This document shows, piece by piece, positions 35,501 through 47,440 of a stretch of DNA of 64,000 nucleotides. The translations under genes and the position numbers were made by a program. Location: positions 89,197,656 through 89,261,655 of the forward strand of contig OW121847.1 in NCBI GenBank assembly GCA_933228895.1. The letters run 5' to 3'. The stretch is from Platycnemis pennipes. Lineage: Eukaryota; Arthropoda; Insecta; Odonata; Platycnemididae. The notes below the pieces were generated by a model. It did no database searches. It was not told the DNA's origin and saw only the letters and a list, made by a program, of their open reading frames with translations. Every line of letters starts with the position of its first letter. The first letter of the stretch is position 1.

Positions 35501-37080
35501 AAAGGAAAAGAAGAAATACCACGAGGGGAGGGACTCGACTCGGTCCGTTGAAATATCTCTCGAGATTGCTCATTAAGAGCCCTCTCGTTCCGCTTTGCAG
35601 CGCGCGTCTAGAAGGTGGATCGAGGATGTGCTACGGTGCTCTGGCTCGGCCAAGCGAGCGGAAATGCATTTTCACCGCGCGGAGGGTCAGTCGCTGGAGG
35701 CAGTCAAGGTATCGTGGGGCTTGGGACTGACAAGCAGAGTACGTTACGCCAAACCGCGGGTAGTGGCAGTAAGGGGTAAATTCATCTCGTCTCGGGTCGA
35801 CGATGCTGAGTGCACAACACCAACCTTTGACCGTACCTGAGAAGCGACGAAATTACCGACCCTCTGACTCACATTATCTCTGATGGTTCGGATGAATTTT
35901 TCACGTCCAAAAATCGCCATCTCCCACCTCGCAAATGAAATTTAATGAGACATTGACGATTATTTATACTCGCAAAACTTCTATGACGTTGACATTGTAG
36001 AATTGTCCCTTTTCTATGTTCAACATAGAATATACATAAGTAAAACATTTCTAACTTTATCATCAACATTTCAGCATGAGCAGCTATTTTTTTTTTAAAT
36101 CCATATAAAACGAATTCACTTATCTAAAGAACCTTACATCACCTTGAATCTTCATCATAGGTCCACAACATTATAACATGACCAGCCTAGAGTATAACAT
36201 AATCAGCAAGAAGTTTCTAAACGCCGACTAGTTTACTTACTCTTAACTCATATCATTCTGATTACATTTTAACGAGATAAAATAAATAGATGGGAATACA
36301 AGATTTTCAAAATAAATTTTAATGAATGAGCCACATTATTTGCGGTTAAATCGATTCAAAAATCAAGTGTACATCGTCATCGACGTAAAAATTACCTCCT
36401 AATAGTTTCTGTCGAACTTAATTTATTCTAAACATACCAAATAAGATGTTAGACCTTTAAGCTGGATCTACTAAAATTCTGAACCTGCCTTAAAGATCTT
36501 TTCTCCCCTTTACTTTGTTGCATGTTTCAAATTAAGTTAAACTCGAAAAATGAGTATTACGGTAAGTACTTTATATAATTTTTCACCTCACATTCCAAAT
36601 GTCAAGGTTGACTAAAACCTTATGCATGCTATTTGAGTAAGATACGAACTTCAAATAGGAAGAAACGACTTGCCTAAGCTTTGAATATTTCGTGAACTAA
36701 GAGTACGGCATGCAGCGACGGGAATAACGTTCTTCCCCGGCTTGACGATTGGGTTCAAGGTCCACACTGAGTGAGCCACCATACACGCTCCACGGACTAA
36801 AGGCCTGTACACAAATATTTTATGCACGTGTGGAGAAAAACTGTAGAACTATTGGCAGCAAAAAAAATAAATATTAACTTTGAACCCCTGCGGTTGCTTG
36901 AGGATGAAAGGAAGCTGCAAGGAATGTAACATCAAACTATAAAATCCGTAGATCGATAGCATTAGTGTGTAAAACATAAGCAGGAGACCATTTTTAAAGA
37001 AATTCTGAGCTTGTTATCGGCTTTATAAGAAGAATCGCGCCCAAGTGTAATTTTTAAATATCAGAAAAAGTGGTATGGTA
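32540..37080. other. No recognised gene; GC islands inside
   Basis: Mostly AT-rich. Two GC-rich stretches stand out: 33050-33420 (purine-rich plus strand) and 35150-35830 (CpG-rich, with long frames on both strands that I could not assign). The frame at 34968-35573 on the minus strand is the longest in this part (201 codons by open length), but its Pro/Leu/Ser/Arg-rich translation follows the base composition and no domain is visible. Confidence 0.45.
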
Positions 37081-37140
37081 AAGTACGGTCCCATTAAAAG
37101 TTACAACAGATGTTTCCAAATCCATTTCACCGTTCACTCT

Positions 37141-37230
37141 GAGAGAACCTCTTGAGAATGACGTGAAAACGTTGAAACCGGTTGAGATTTAATAAAAAGT
37201 GTGGAAAATTACAAAGTGTTCACTTCTTCT
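37141..37230 (+). mobile_element. Penelope-like 3' tail with variant hammerhead
   Basis: The variant module (37152-37183) is followed by AAGTGTGGAAAATTACAA and a GTGTT word. The tail of the element at 47.5 kb has nearly the same sequence at the same distance on the minus strand, so both are 3' ends of one element family. No coding part remains. Confidence 0.6.
37152..37183 (+). ncRNA. Variant hammerhead-type module (U3-A8)
   Basis: UUGAGAA (37152-37158) replaces CUGANGA. Then come one extra U, helix II GACGU/ACGUU with loop GAAA, the core GAAA (37174-37177), the self-complementary helix III ACCGGU with no loop, and U as the expected cleavage base (37183). It shares the two core changes with the modules at 16.2 and 47.5 kb. 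Confidence 0.55.
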
Positions 37231-37410
37231 TAACTATGGAGAAATTCCTCAAAGTAAACTACTCGATCATTAATATTACATGAAAAATTAGTTTATTATT
37301 ATGGGATTATATTTTAATATCTAAAAATTATATTTTGGGAAAAAGGGCAAACAAAGAATACAATAAGGAGAGAGCAATTATTACTTTGCAATATACAAAG
37401 TATATAAAAT

Positions 37411-37510
37411 GTATTGAGTCAACAAATTTCGTTACAATATTGCATCATCAGGACATTCACTACATAGCCCTGATGATGCTACAGTGTAGCAATAAAAGTT
37501 GACTCAATAA
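37411..37510. mobile_element. Mini-foldback with two hammerhead-like ends
   Basis: Left arm 37411-37452 and right arm 37469-37508 are imperfect inverted copies, with 16 bp between them. Read outward, each arm has CUGAUGA, helix II and a shared GTTGACTCAATA end. The left (minus) module keeps GAAA (37430-37427) but has a weak helix II (GCAAU/GUAAC); the right (plus) module keeps helix II GCUAC/GUAGC but has AATA where GAAA is expected. Neither is fully intact. No coding sequence is present. Confidence 0.6.
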
Positions 37511-37519
37511 ATGTCACAT

Positions 37520-37990
37520 ACTGTGGATAGCGCAAAGTATTCATTCTTCTCTCAAAATGGAACTACATAATGTATCGGCCTCCACCATCTCATTAAAATG
37601 AATAATATTTCTCTCACTAATTCGAACAATTAGCTAAGCAACCCCAGCATACGATCAAAACATTACAAGAGCACAAGACAAGAACAGAATGCGAGCAAAA
37701 ACCTGACAGAATTGAGTTATTAATATTTATCTTTGGAAAATATTAGAACTCATAGTTTATATGGCAAGCTAGAGAGTTAGTAAAAAAGGCGCAGAGCTCA
37801 GACGGTAAACGGGAATCATTTAGCAAACCGATTTTATTGGCAATATAAATAGCGAATATCAGGTGACCTCAGAAGACAGTTCCTAGCACTACAATTAGGT
37901 CGTCACAGGGATTTTAATATTAACTATGACTATGTTTCATTTCTTTATGGAAATATTGTTTAGAGAATTGAATCTTTTCATTTTCCATTT
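37520..37990. other. No recognised gene
   Basis: AT-rich DNA; nothing identified. Confidence 0.5.
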
Positions 37991-37999
37991 TACATCGGA

Positions 38000-38430
38000 G
38001 CCACACGTGGCTCGCTAAGCGTACCCCCACTGATCTATTCCAACCGCGAATCTAGACCTGCGGCCGCACACTCCCGACGACTGGTGAAGGCAAACGGCCC
38101 AGAAACACTACACCACAGAATCCCACAGTTAACGCCCCTTTTCATCATTCAAACGCATGTGCACACGCGCGCCTCGCAGGTGCGTTCACGAATACGGCAC
38201 GCGCGGAAGCAGTCATGAGTGGTAGCCATACGAATGGCCCCTGGCGTGCCGTTTCTGTGTTTCAGGCCATGTTAGCCTGGGGGCGGGACGGTTTCGCTCG
38301 CTGCGTACCCAGAAATTAGAGCCGAAGATAGGTAAACGGGAATGCCGGAGCCGCCTGTGCGAGGATTTGCCACAGCAGATTGCGGTGACCATTCTCGGAA
38401 ACGCTTCACTCTGGCGTTCCAAGCGCTTTA
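38000..38430. other. CpG-rich island
   Basis: High CpG content with ACGCGCGCC-type words. Frames on the minus strand have no recognisable domain. It might be a regulatory element or first exon, but nothing in the sequence decides this. Confidence 0.45.
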
Positions 38431-38654
38431 TGCCTGGATGAAAATGGCTTCTACTAAGAGCAATTGTGAGATTTGAGAATTAAGTTATACTTGAATTTAT
38501 CCGCTTTATCCACTCGAACAACCACAAAGATTTGGCACATGACATGTTGATGGCAGAAAATGCCAATGGGAGGAATGGCAAAGTGAGACCTCATAGAAGG
38601 TATGTAGAGCAGTATTGAACGATATGTAAGAGAGCAAATACAACAATTTGAAGA

Positions 38655-38720
38655 GATTATATTTACATCTACATAATACCCTGCAAGCCACCATAAAAAT
38701 GAGTGGCAGACGGTGATTCA
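38655..38720 (-). mobile_element. Fragment of arthropod dispersed repeat
   Basis: The words TACATCTACATAATACCCTG and GCAAGCCACC, followed by GAGTGGCAGACGGTG, match the pattern of a repeat end I recall from many arthropod genomes, with GCAAGCCACC and GTGTGGCAGAGGG words next to ATGTAGATGTAGAT. Here only about 65 bp are recognisable. I do not know the family name with certainty. Confidence 0.45.
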
Positions 38721-38994
38721 CACCAAACATGCATTACATACCATGAATGCAAGAAAAGGATTATTAATTATATTCTAGTCCTTACACCAGCATACAGCTA
38801 CCTATATCTAGCTAACCATTGCTACAATTGTATTCATACCATTGGACATATTTACAGCTGTACATTTCCATAATTGTACGAGGAAGGAACGACATTTAAG
38901 ATCCGTCAGTTCGACAGTCAATCTCTCTAATTTTATGATTATGGTATAGTCTACCATAGTAAGTTGGAGTTCGCAAAATATTTTTACGTCATCA

Positions 38995-40170
38995 GTTAAA
39001 ATATTGTTTAAAGTCGAGCCCGTGACTATGAGGTAAATAAAACGTAGCCTACATTATGCGGATTGAAGACATTTACTGATTAATAAACTTTCACGATCAT
39101 GCAACTTATGTTTTTTTCAAATAATCGAGCGTCGCACCTTTGCATAACTGCTTGGCTTATTATTTTATATTATAGAATAGATTTTAGTATTTTTAACTAC
39201 AGTTGATAGTGCCAAATTTTTTGTGTGTTCAAGACCAAAACTTACGCCGAATTTAAAAATGCATATCTCGAAAAGTCGTCAGCCGATCGTATTCAATTGT
39301 AACGATATGTATAGAAATGTGTTTTGTACGTTTTTGATAAATTTCAGAAATACAACTTCATGAAAAAAATACCGTTCTCATTTTAATCAGAATCGCTTTT
39401 CACGGCTCATGGAGGTCGAAAAAACGTTAATTGCGTTGTAATCTTTGGGCATCCAAATTTCATAATAAAACAAAATAATAAAATCAATTTTTTATATCAG
39501 TTTATAATTGATGGCTGAGAATAAGGCAGGTGAGCAACTATAAGTTGCACTTTTAAAGTTATGCGACGTTGCCGCATTCATTCTGAAAGTCGAGCCTCAC
39601 AAGTCTCGTTCAGTTTCAACCCTGTTTTACCTGTAAAATTTAACCTGTAAGTGGGTTAAAAAAGCGTAGATTTCAGGGCTATTTTCTTCCATATGCATCA
39701 GGATTATACAGAGTGATACTCAATTAAATTTTGGTTTCCCCTTGCCTTCCATATCTTAATAATGTAGCCATTAAAGTAATTTTACCCCGGCTGTATTGAC
39801 ATTAGTGTCCCTGTGCTGACCACTGTGATCTCTACATTCACTCATATGAAGAAGAGCTGCTGCTCTCTCCTCCAGGTGATGAGAAGCATTATTGTTGGCG
39901 TCCTCACGTCGCCAAGGCACCACATCTTAACACGTTTCTGTATCATTTGAAGGCCTACCTTACCCAAGGATACATCAATACCACCTCGGAATGTCGTCGC
40001 TTTTATCCACGAGTGCTTAATCAACGAGTTAACTCGCTTACTTGCATCAAACCTCTATAACTAGAGATGATCCACTATCCGCAACTCGGTAGACTCACTT
40101 GGTGGCTTAAGGCTCAGCCTCGAGGCCCTAATTATATCACAATGAAACTGATTAATCAATGTGACACATG
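38995..40170. repeat. Unnamed dispersed repeat, copy 2, uninterrupted
   Basis: Continuous partner of copy 1 (24040-24454 plus 25904-26650). At the point where the LINE sits in copy 1, copy 2 reads GGTCGAAAAAACGTTAATTG, which is the empty-site form. About 1.18 kb is shared, same strand, well diverged. No conserved coding frame. Confidence 0.85.
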
Positions 40171-40485
40171 TTGTGAAAATATTGTCTTGTAATTTAGTTA
40201 AGAGATCAAGTCTAAATTTCAACCTACGGTCTGATAATGATTCCCATTTTAGTTCATCTAATAGGCTGGTTACGACTGTATCAGCCTACTTTTCGGGTTC
40301 TACATTGGAACGTTTTTATTCTTTGGCTTTTCTACATTCCCACGAAAACCTAAAGCAAACATACTCCAACAGTTTTTACGGTGTGCGGTTTTCGAAACCA
40401 ACGTTCGCGTTCATTGGGGTACACGATTTGTAATGTGATGCTAAAGGCATTATCTTACTGATCTAGATTACTCTATAGAATAACT
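40171..40485. other. No recognised gene
   Basis: One short frame of 90 codons (40161-40433) has a plain residue mix without recognisable domain. Nothing else seen. Confidence 0.4.
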
Positions 40486-40531
40486 GAGTGGAGAGCTGCG
40501 TCAAGCCAATATTAGGATTGAAGTCCACTGA
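40486..40531 (+). mobile_element. RTE-like LINE 3'-end fragment
   Basis: GAGTGGAGAGCTGCGTCAAG and the following bases match the extreme 3' end of the coding region and tail of the LINE at 25847-25892 (about 46 bp, several mismatches). A dead-on-arrival copy. Confidence 0.65.
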
Positions 40532-40539
40532 AGATAAAC

Positions 40540-43390
40540 CCAAAACGTAATATGATGTATCACTCGAATTCATATAAAAAATTCCCCATAATCACTGAAA
40601 ATACAAGAGAAAATCTTGCGAATAAACGTGAGAAGAGAGGTGTTTTCAACACAAATTGGAAAGATATTCAAGGGAATTATGATACAAAAGGGTGTTTGGC
40701 AATGAAAGGTACCTATTACCTGTATGTAATTTAAATTGCAAAGTCATTAGTAATTTTACAAAAAACTTCAACTTCTGCATCCTCAATACGAGGAGCTGCA
40801 AAATAAGCTTTCTCCCGATTGCAACCAAAGAAGACATTTAATTAGCTGATTAGCCGACAAAAATATTCACAAACGAAAATCAACCAATTATACTCGGAGC
40901 GCATCGAACATCAAGAAATATAATTTCACGGCAGAATCAAATTTGATTTTCCAATAATAATCCAACCATAAATTTCAAACAGACCCCCCGCCAACGAATG
41001 CTCCAACTTGGAGGATAGCGCACTCTGAAATTTCACATTTGTGAAGGTTTATGCGAGTAACATTCAGGAAAGTACTGAAACAAAAATGTGTCAATGTTTA
41101 TACGCGCCCTGATATTCCCACTCATGCCGGAGCTCACTCGGAGTGAAAACACCAAGTCATGCCCGCTCTCAAAAAATAGCAAGCTTTCAGATACACAATG
41201 ATACACTCAGTTCATGATGGTTTTAACACTGATCTTATCATCATAGCAATGGGTATCACGAAGGTGATATGGCAAAAGCGAAATAAAAATGACTTCGGGC
41301 ATGAAAATAGTTGTGAAAAGTTCTCCAAGAATAAAAAAGCACAAACAAAAATATTTTTCACCACAAATATTCTTCTACTTCCTAAAAGGTTTCGAAATAC
41401 TAAATATGATAGTTATTTTTAAATATACGTACTTAAACGTTTAGTAAAATAGTCCTCGGAACCACCGTTGCGTGTTTAATGAATAAAACAGGGCCTGAAT
41501 ATTAAAACTTTGACTTTTACGTCCTGTTTTTAGCAGACGTTTAATCCTCTATCAAAGTGAAAATATGGCATCATTAGGATAAACTAAAATTTTCATCATA
41601 GGATACTATTTCATGCTAAATCATTAATCCTTCTCACTAACAACTACCCATTAAAATGCGCTGTAAGCAAATTGATGAAAAATATCAGGATTAAAATAAG
41701 GCTAAATGAGAATAGAAATGCATGCAAAAGAACACTAGATCCATAGTCGACAAAGTAGTGAATAAATCGCAGCTACAAAGGACGAGGAAATTCAAACAAC
41801 TAGGAGAGGGAGGTAAACTGGTAAATGACAGAAATAAAGTATAAGAGGGTGTAATTTTTTTAAAATGAAAGATAAATACCTGCGAAGAGAAATGTCATAG
41901 TATTGGGAGCAGTGGGTATTTATTATTTTGGTGAAAGTCGGTGAAATCGCAAATAGGCATAGATTTTAAGCAAGATTTATATTTTATGGAAGGGTGAACT
42001 CAAACGGTAGCATGCATTTATGTTGTATTAAATGAAATTAAACGTTAATGAGATAAATAAACATGTAAAATGAGTAAGAAACGAAGATTATGGAGCAGTA
42101 GCGCTTGGAAAATATGAATAAAGAGGAAATTAGAAAATGTATTCCAATCGCAAATTTAGAAACCCGAACCGTATAAAACCATAACCAAATTGAAAAATCA
42201 TGATATCGCGTTATTATTTTTGGGAATCGTGATTCAGCTATCCTGAATATTATTCAGCAGAGAAAGAAAATGATGACCAGTATGTTTCACCATCAATTAT
42301 ATATTGCTATTAAATATGGTGAAATTTAATTTTTCGATACAACTGAAGGGATAATATATGTGGTAATGAATAATAATGACAGCATTAATGACCATTACGT
42401 TAAACTACTTAGACAAGTATCTTAGCCCTATAAATTAAAATGGTTGCACTTTCTTTAGAGAATTATACGTTTTGGGGAAGAATCGCAAAGGAAACCATAA
42501 TGCGACGGAACATTAGATTATGGAGCAAATTTCCTATCGGTAAGTTATTTGAGTAGATACAATCATAAGCATTTTGACTTTCACAAAACAATTTTTGCAG
42601 CAAATACCTCCCCAATCGTTCTTCCTAAGAAAGAAAGTACCTCAATCATGATAAACATGATTAACTGACACGATAAACCTCACAAGAAATGAGATGAAGA
42701 AGATGCTCATCCATAACTGACGGGAAATAAAACTTTTCTCCTTTAAAATTTTTTACCGAGCATTCAATACGCGATGTCAAACTAGTTACAAACTGTTCAA
42801 AAGAAAAAATTACCGTCGAACGTTAAAAAACTGAAGGGTAAATTACTTGGTATCAAAACTCATTTTCCTCCGGGAACACAAAAAGGAAAAATCAACATTT
42901 TCCTAATATGTTCGGCCGCACGAAAAAAATGGAGCAACAAAAAATAAAAAATACTTTCAACGCCATGAATATGACAAAACGATGATTAAAAACGAAACAA
43001 GATTTCTCAAACCAATTTTTCACGCATAATGGAGAAATGGAACTGAAAATAAAATTTCCTTTAATTATTTTTGACTCCCCCATAATGGACGGAAGCGTTT
43101 CGGCACTGGATAAATAAACATCCTATCTTTTAGAGAAAAATGAAAAAGATTGTCTCGCTGTAATGTGAAAAGTACTTCTAATGTTGATTCTGATTTTCAG
43201 TATGGTACATGCTTTAACTAGAGTGTAAAATACGAGTGTAAAATCAACTGAATAGCTGACAAACTAATGACCCCATCAAAAAAATGATCCTAAAATCTTA
43301 ACAACCGAGTTAATGTTAATTCCTTTCTGCATATTAAAGGTTGAAAATATATTACGCAAAACATTATCTATATGTATACATTATTTGTTA
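40540..43390. other. AT-rich DNA without recognised feature
   Basis: No gene, RNA or repeat recognised. Confidence 0.55.
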
Positions 43391-43392
43391 CC

Positions 43393-43545
43393 CTGACGGC
43401 GTAGTAATTCCATTGAGCAAAGCGCTGAGCTACTAATCGTAGGTTCTGGGTTCATATCCTGGGTGAGGCTTCTGAACTTTTTTCGGTACCCGATTCTTTC
43501 AGAAATTAAAAGGCGGCAAGGCAAAGGAACTTACTCCGCCTACTT
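43393..43545 (+). mobile_element. tRNA-derived SINE, diverged copy
   Basis: Related to the SINE at 47626-47897: both have GCTGAGCTACT followed by a B box (here GGGTTCATATCCT, 43448-43460) and then a GCAAAGGAAC-type word in the body. The A-box region is damaged. Ends are unclear. Confidence 0.6.
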
Positions 43546-43910
43546 TGATCAATTTTCATCGAGGTCCAGAGCGTTTTAAAGTAGCGCAAATACGACGTTC
43601 TAAGCCATCTCAAATGCATAGGTGCATCCATACACAATGTAAGGTTACTTTAAAATATTTCATGGAGAGAAAAAACACGCCCAGCACTTTTTGCTGTGCC
43701 TTCCACCTTCTAACATTACAAAGAACGTTTTTAACCCAAAACTTAATATTATATTAACGTAGAATTGAGTTTGAAAATGCAACGAAGTAGAGATGGATTC
43801 AACCGCAAGAAGTTAATATGAGGGGACAGCAAAACTAATAATAGTTAGTATAAAATTATTTCACAAGGAGGTCTGGCAACCAAAGTTACACTTCGCCAAC
43901 CCAACAAAGC

Positions 43911-44324
43911 CTACTTCTTATAATAGCACGTCATACGTTTCCAAAATTCCAATCCATGATCTTTACGTTGCCTTGCTAGTATTACCAACCTTGCTGACGC
44001 GAGGTAGAAGATAATTCCGAGGTGTCCACTAATTACTCCGTAGATGTGCATGGAAGTGAGGTAAAAGCAATGAGATATAAATTCCACTTGACTTGTATGT
44101 TCTAGAGTTATAATCAGCAATGGCAGCCCACGGAGATCCACACACGTAGCCAAGTGATAAGAGTAAAAGAGAAACCTCTCACGCGGATTAAAGCCGTGTT
44201 CAAATTCGATAATTAGATGTCCAAATGATGCCCTCGTAGAATAGAGGAATCCACCTTGAAGCTTGTCCGAATTCATTAGGTATAAGTAAAGGAGGTCAAA
44301 ACGTTCTGGAGGCGACATACACAT
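43911..44324 (-). CDS. Open frame, unknown product, doubtful
   Basis: Minus-strand frame of 137 codons. The first half is charged and aromatic, the second half has hydrophobic stretches (LPLLIITLEHTS, YGVISGHLGIIFYLASARLVILARQ) before a basic end, EFWKRMTCYYKK. A membrane protein fragment is conceivable, but I recognise no family, and frames of this length arise by chance in a 64-kb window. No splice or promoter evidence. Confidence 0.15.
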   Translation of the reverse strand: MCMSPPERFDLLYLYLMNSDKLQGGFLYSTRASFGHLIIEFEHGFNPRERFLFYSYHLATCVDLRGLPLLIITLEHTSQVEFISHCFYLTSMHIYGVISGHLGIIFYLASARLVILARQRKDHGLEFWKRMTCYYKK

Positions 44325-44329
44325 GCTAG

Positions 44330-44990
44330 CCTGCGGGTAACTATGAATCTAGAATGGGGGTGTCTGGGAAGGATTAGGGCTGACTTCTTCGACACAAAAT
44401 ATTGCGTTTTACAACTCCTCTCATGGAGACTTCAAGGTGAATTTAAACATAAATAACACCGAAATCGTGCCTAAATTTCATCGCACTGTCTTTTTGAACT
44501 ACATATTACGCGTTTGTTAGCGTGTTTGCTCACTATCAACCATTTATTTTACGAATGTTAAAAATGTATTCAATTTTGTTAAACACGTTTTACCGCGCGC
44601 AAAACAACTTCATTCTCGAGTAGCAACTCTAATAACGTACCTTCCAAGATTATTGGCCTTTCTTAAATCAGCCGCGATAACATCTCCAGTACATTCCAGT
44701 CACCTTGGGTGTCAGAAAATTGCCGACACCAATCCGAAAAAATCATGAGACTATGACATGCGGGCGTAGTTACTCATTTGCCGAAATAAATATGATCTTT
44801 ACTGGCACACATAACGCCATTGATGGTCCTTTCGCCAATGAGGATTTTATTTACCTTCGATGGCTAATGGATGACTGTTTCCTATTGCCTAATAAACTCG
44901 GCAATGGCTTAAAACCCGCAAGGGCTGAAAAATTCGATCGAGTCCCGACAACCTAATTCCGTGGTTCAAAAAGGGTCTCGTGGACCCGGT
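44330..44990. other. No recognised gene
   Basis: Nothing identified; a short plus-strand frame at 44705-44956 has no recognisable domain. Confidence 0.45.
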
Positions 44991-44999
44991 GGCGAGAGA

Positions 45000-45800
45000 G
45001 AGAAAAAGATTCAAACATGCAACGGCTTCAACCTCAGGTATTCCTCATGACGGGTATTAAAGAGCGAGCTGACACTTGAGGACGGGGACTGCGAAAAGAG
45101 CTCACGGTGGCGGGATATAAACGGAAAACAAAAGAGGGCGAGATTCCTCCGCAAGCGGAATAGTGGAATGAGGATACTTGGACGAAAAAGCACGCAAGCG
45201 GGTGAAGAATGGGGGGAGGGAGGGGAGGCAGGGTATCAATCCGTTGGGCAGAAAGGTTGGTGGACGCAGGTTGCCGGACGCGAGGGTTTATTTTTATTGT
45301 CCCGGTTTCACCCCTCCGAGGATTTAATCCAACCTCTTTCCGCCAATGACTCCCCCGGGGTGGCAACTCCTCCCGACTCACCAGAGGGAGAAGCAGAATA
45401 CTAGAGTGAATGATGCAGCGAAGGAGCTCTCGTCGGGGACACATACGGTAAGCCCTTCTGGAGAGGAGGAAGGGCAGGGAAAAGGGGACACGGCAAGAGA
45501 CGGAATAAAGGAGGGCAGGAAGAAGGACGGGAGACTAAGGGAGGAGGAGGGGATAGGAAATCGAAAGGGGTAAACGGATTGAAAATTGAATGGAAAAGGG
45601 ATGAAAACGACTTTCGGCGGAATGGATATCCTTTGTCGGAGATCGTGCTGGCAGAGTGTGGACGCAGGCACAGTTGGAACCGGACGGACATAAAGGAGAT
45701 AAAGGAGAATGAATGAAGATGGGCGTGAAAGAGTTGAATAAGAGAGAGAGATTGGAAAGGAACAGTGTAGGCCTACGAGGTAATAAATTTAGTGAAGCAA
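45000..45800. other. Long GC- and purine-rich island
   Basis: The plus strand is purine-rich for most of 45180-45780, with many GGGA, GGAGG and GAAGG words. Multiple overlapping frames on both strands result from this. No gene recognised. Confidence 0.5.
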
Positions 45801-45846
45801 AAATCTTCAAATTAAAGAACAAGGAGTGATGGTAAATATATTTGTA

Positions 45847-45874
45847 GTTGGATATGCCTATTGGCATATCCAAC
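45847..45874. repeat. Perfect 12-bp inverted repeat (hairpin)
   Basis: GTTGGATATGCC and its exact complement enclose a 4-base loop. It lies 26 bp before the tandem duplication at 45901. Confidence 0.85.
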
Positions 45875-45900
45875 CTCAGCTATGCTGGATGCAACACACG

Positions 45901-46161
45901 ATGCTGGAAGCAATATACACTTCTTTGTGAGTGCATCAGTCAACACCTCAATGGGATCATTCGAGTAATAAATCAGGGTATATGAGCAATTATATAGTTT
46001 GCAAAATCGAGTTATACGTACTATGTGAGATATGCTGGAAGCAATATACACTTCTTTGTGAGTGCATCAGTCAACACCTCAATGGGATCATTCGAGTAAT
46101 AAATCAGGGTATATGAGCAATTATATAGTTTGCCAAATCGAGTTATACGTACTATGTGAGA
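45901..46161. repeat. 131-bp tandem duplication, nearly identical
   Basis: Unit 45901-46030 recurs at 46032-46161 with almost no differences (TTTGCAAAATCG against TTTGCCAAATCG). The near identity points to a recent event or a collapsed/mis-assembled repeat. Both copies contain the same short open frames, which I treat as chance. Confidence 0.95.
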
Positions 46162-46169
46162 ATGAAGAG

Positions 46170-47440
46170 CTTTCTGTAAAATTTGTAATCTCGCCAACTT
46201 TACATAACAGCATATCATAATTTAAAGTTAAGTACCATTATTATTGTATATTAATATATTCCACTATTTTCTCAAATAGCGAACGGTAATTTTGTGGTAA
46301 CGTATAATACTGGTGAATATTCATCTTTTGTAACCCAAGCTCGAAGAGGCTAGCATGGTACTCGCCTGATAAGTAAGAAATTAGATGACGCCTTGGAGCG
46401 CTGTCCGGTGAAATACTATCGACTCACTACAGCGCCTAATTTTTTTACTTAAGTAGTCTTAAATGATTACTATTGTTTTGGGTATACAAGCATAAGTGTG
46501 GTATAGCTCGATTGCTTAGATAAAGTAAATACGTAATTTTTTTAAATCACGTTCTCATCGCCCTTAAAACCAGAGTTACCTGTAAAATAAAACATGGTAT
46601 CAGTGCAGGAGTGGCCAAGTGTACATTCTTTACGTCGTTCCCATCCTCCCCGTTGTCGCGCCGTATAATCTGTTCCCTTAATTTATTTAAGCCTTGAAAG
46701 AATTGCGGCAGTAAATGAAAGAGAAATGGCGGAAAGAGGAAGCGGAGGCACTGCTGAGAGATAAATAAGGCACGAGGAATGGCCAAAAGGAGGACCGTTG
46801 GTACGTGCCAAGGGGTTGGGTAAGAATCAAGACTAGCGAGGGAGGCAGCAGCCGCAGGCGAAACCCAAATTGACTTTTTAAATTTAGAATGAATTTTTAT
46901 TCAACACATAAAAGCTCTACGCACAATTATAAATGCTGAAATCGATGCAAACATATACAACTTTAAACGTTGATTTATTGGAAACTTATCTTGGTCTTTT
47001 GGATTGAGGGACAGTAATTTCCAAGCCAACTTTTCTAAAAGTTTATCATGAAAAATAGGATTAGGCAGTAGCAACTCTCCCCAACTCAACCCTCTTGCAC
47101 TACTAGAACGTAATCCTGCAGATTTTTTATTGGATTCCCTACCTAGAAGCTGCTCTGAGAGCTTTTAAAGTTCAGCAATACACCCACGGCCGCCTTTTGT
47201 TTAGAACAGGCTTATCTTATTCCGAGTTTTTCTCCATCTTTCTTGCTTTCCCTGACAATTACTTCCCTGCATCCTCCTCGCTATTTTAAGGTTTCTTTAT
47301 TGTATGTGACAGACTTCTCTGGTGGATATACGGTGTGTTCATTACCGGATTGGAGTGGTGAAAAGAATGTTTTAATCCCATTTTAAAACATATAAAAGCG
47401 TATCAGGCTAATCTTTGTGGGTATACTTGACGTCTATTTA
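46170..47440. other. No recognised gene
   Basis: AT-rich with a mildly GC-rich purine patch at 46600-46870. Nothing identified. Confidence 0.5.

Noticed and set aside
34968..35573. 201-codon minus-strand open frame in a GC-rich island
   Set aside because: Translation is Pro/Leu/Ser/Arg-rich, follows base composition, has overlapping frames on the other strand and no recognisable domain.
45034..45873. Stack of overlapping frames on both strands
   Set aside because: Same reason: a long purine tract. Ser/Pro/Phe-rich on one strand and Gly/Glu/Lys-rich on the other.
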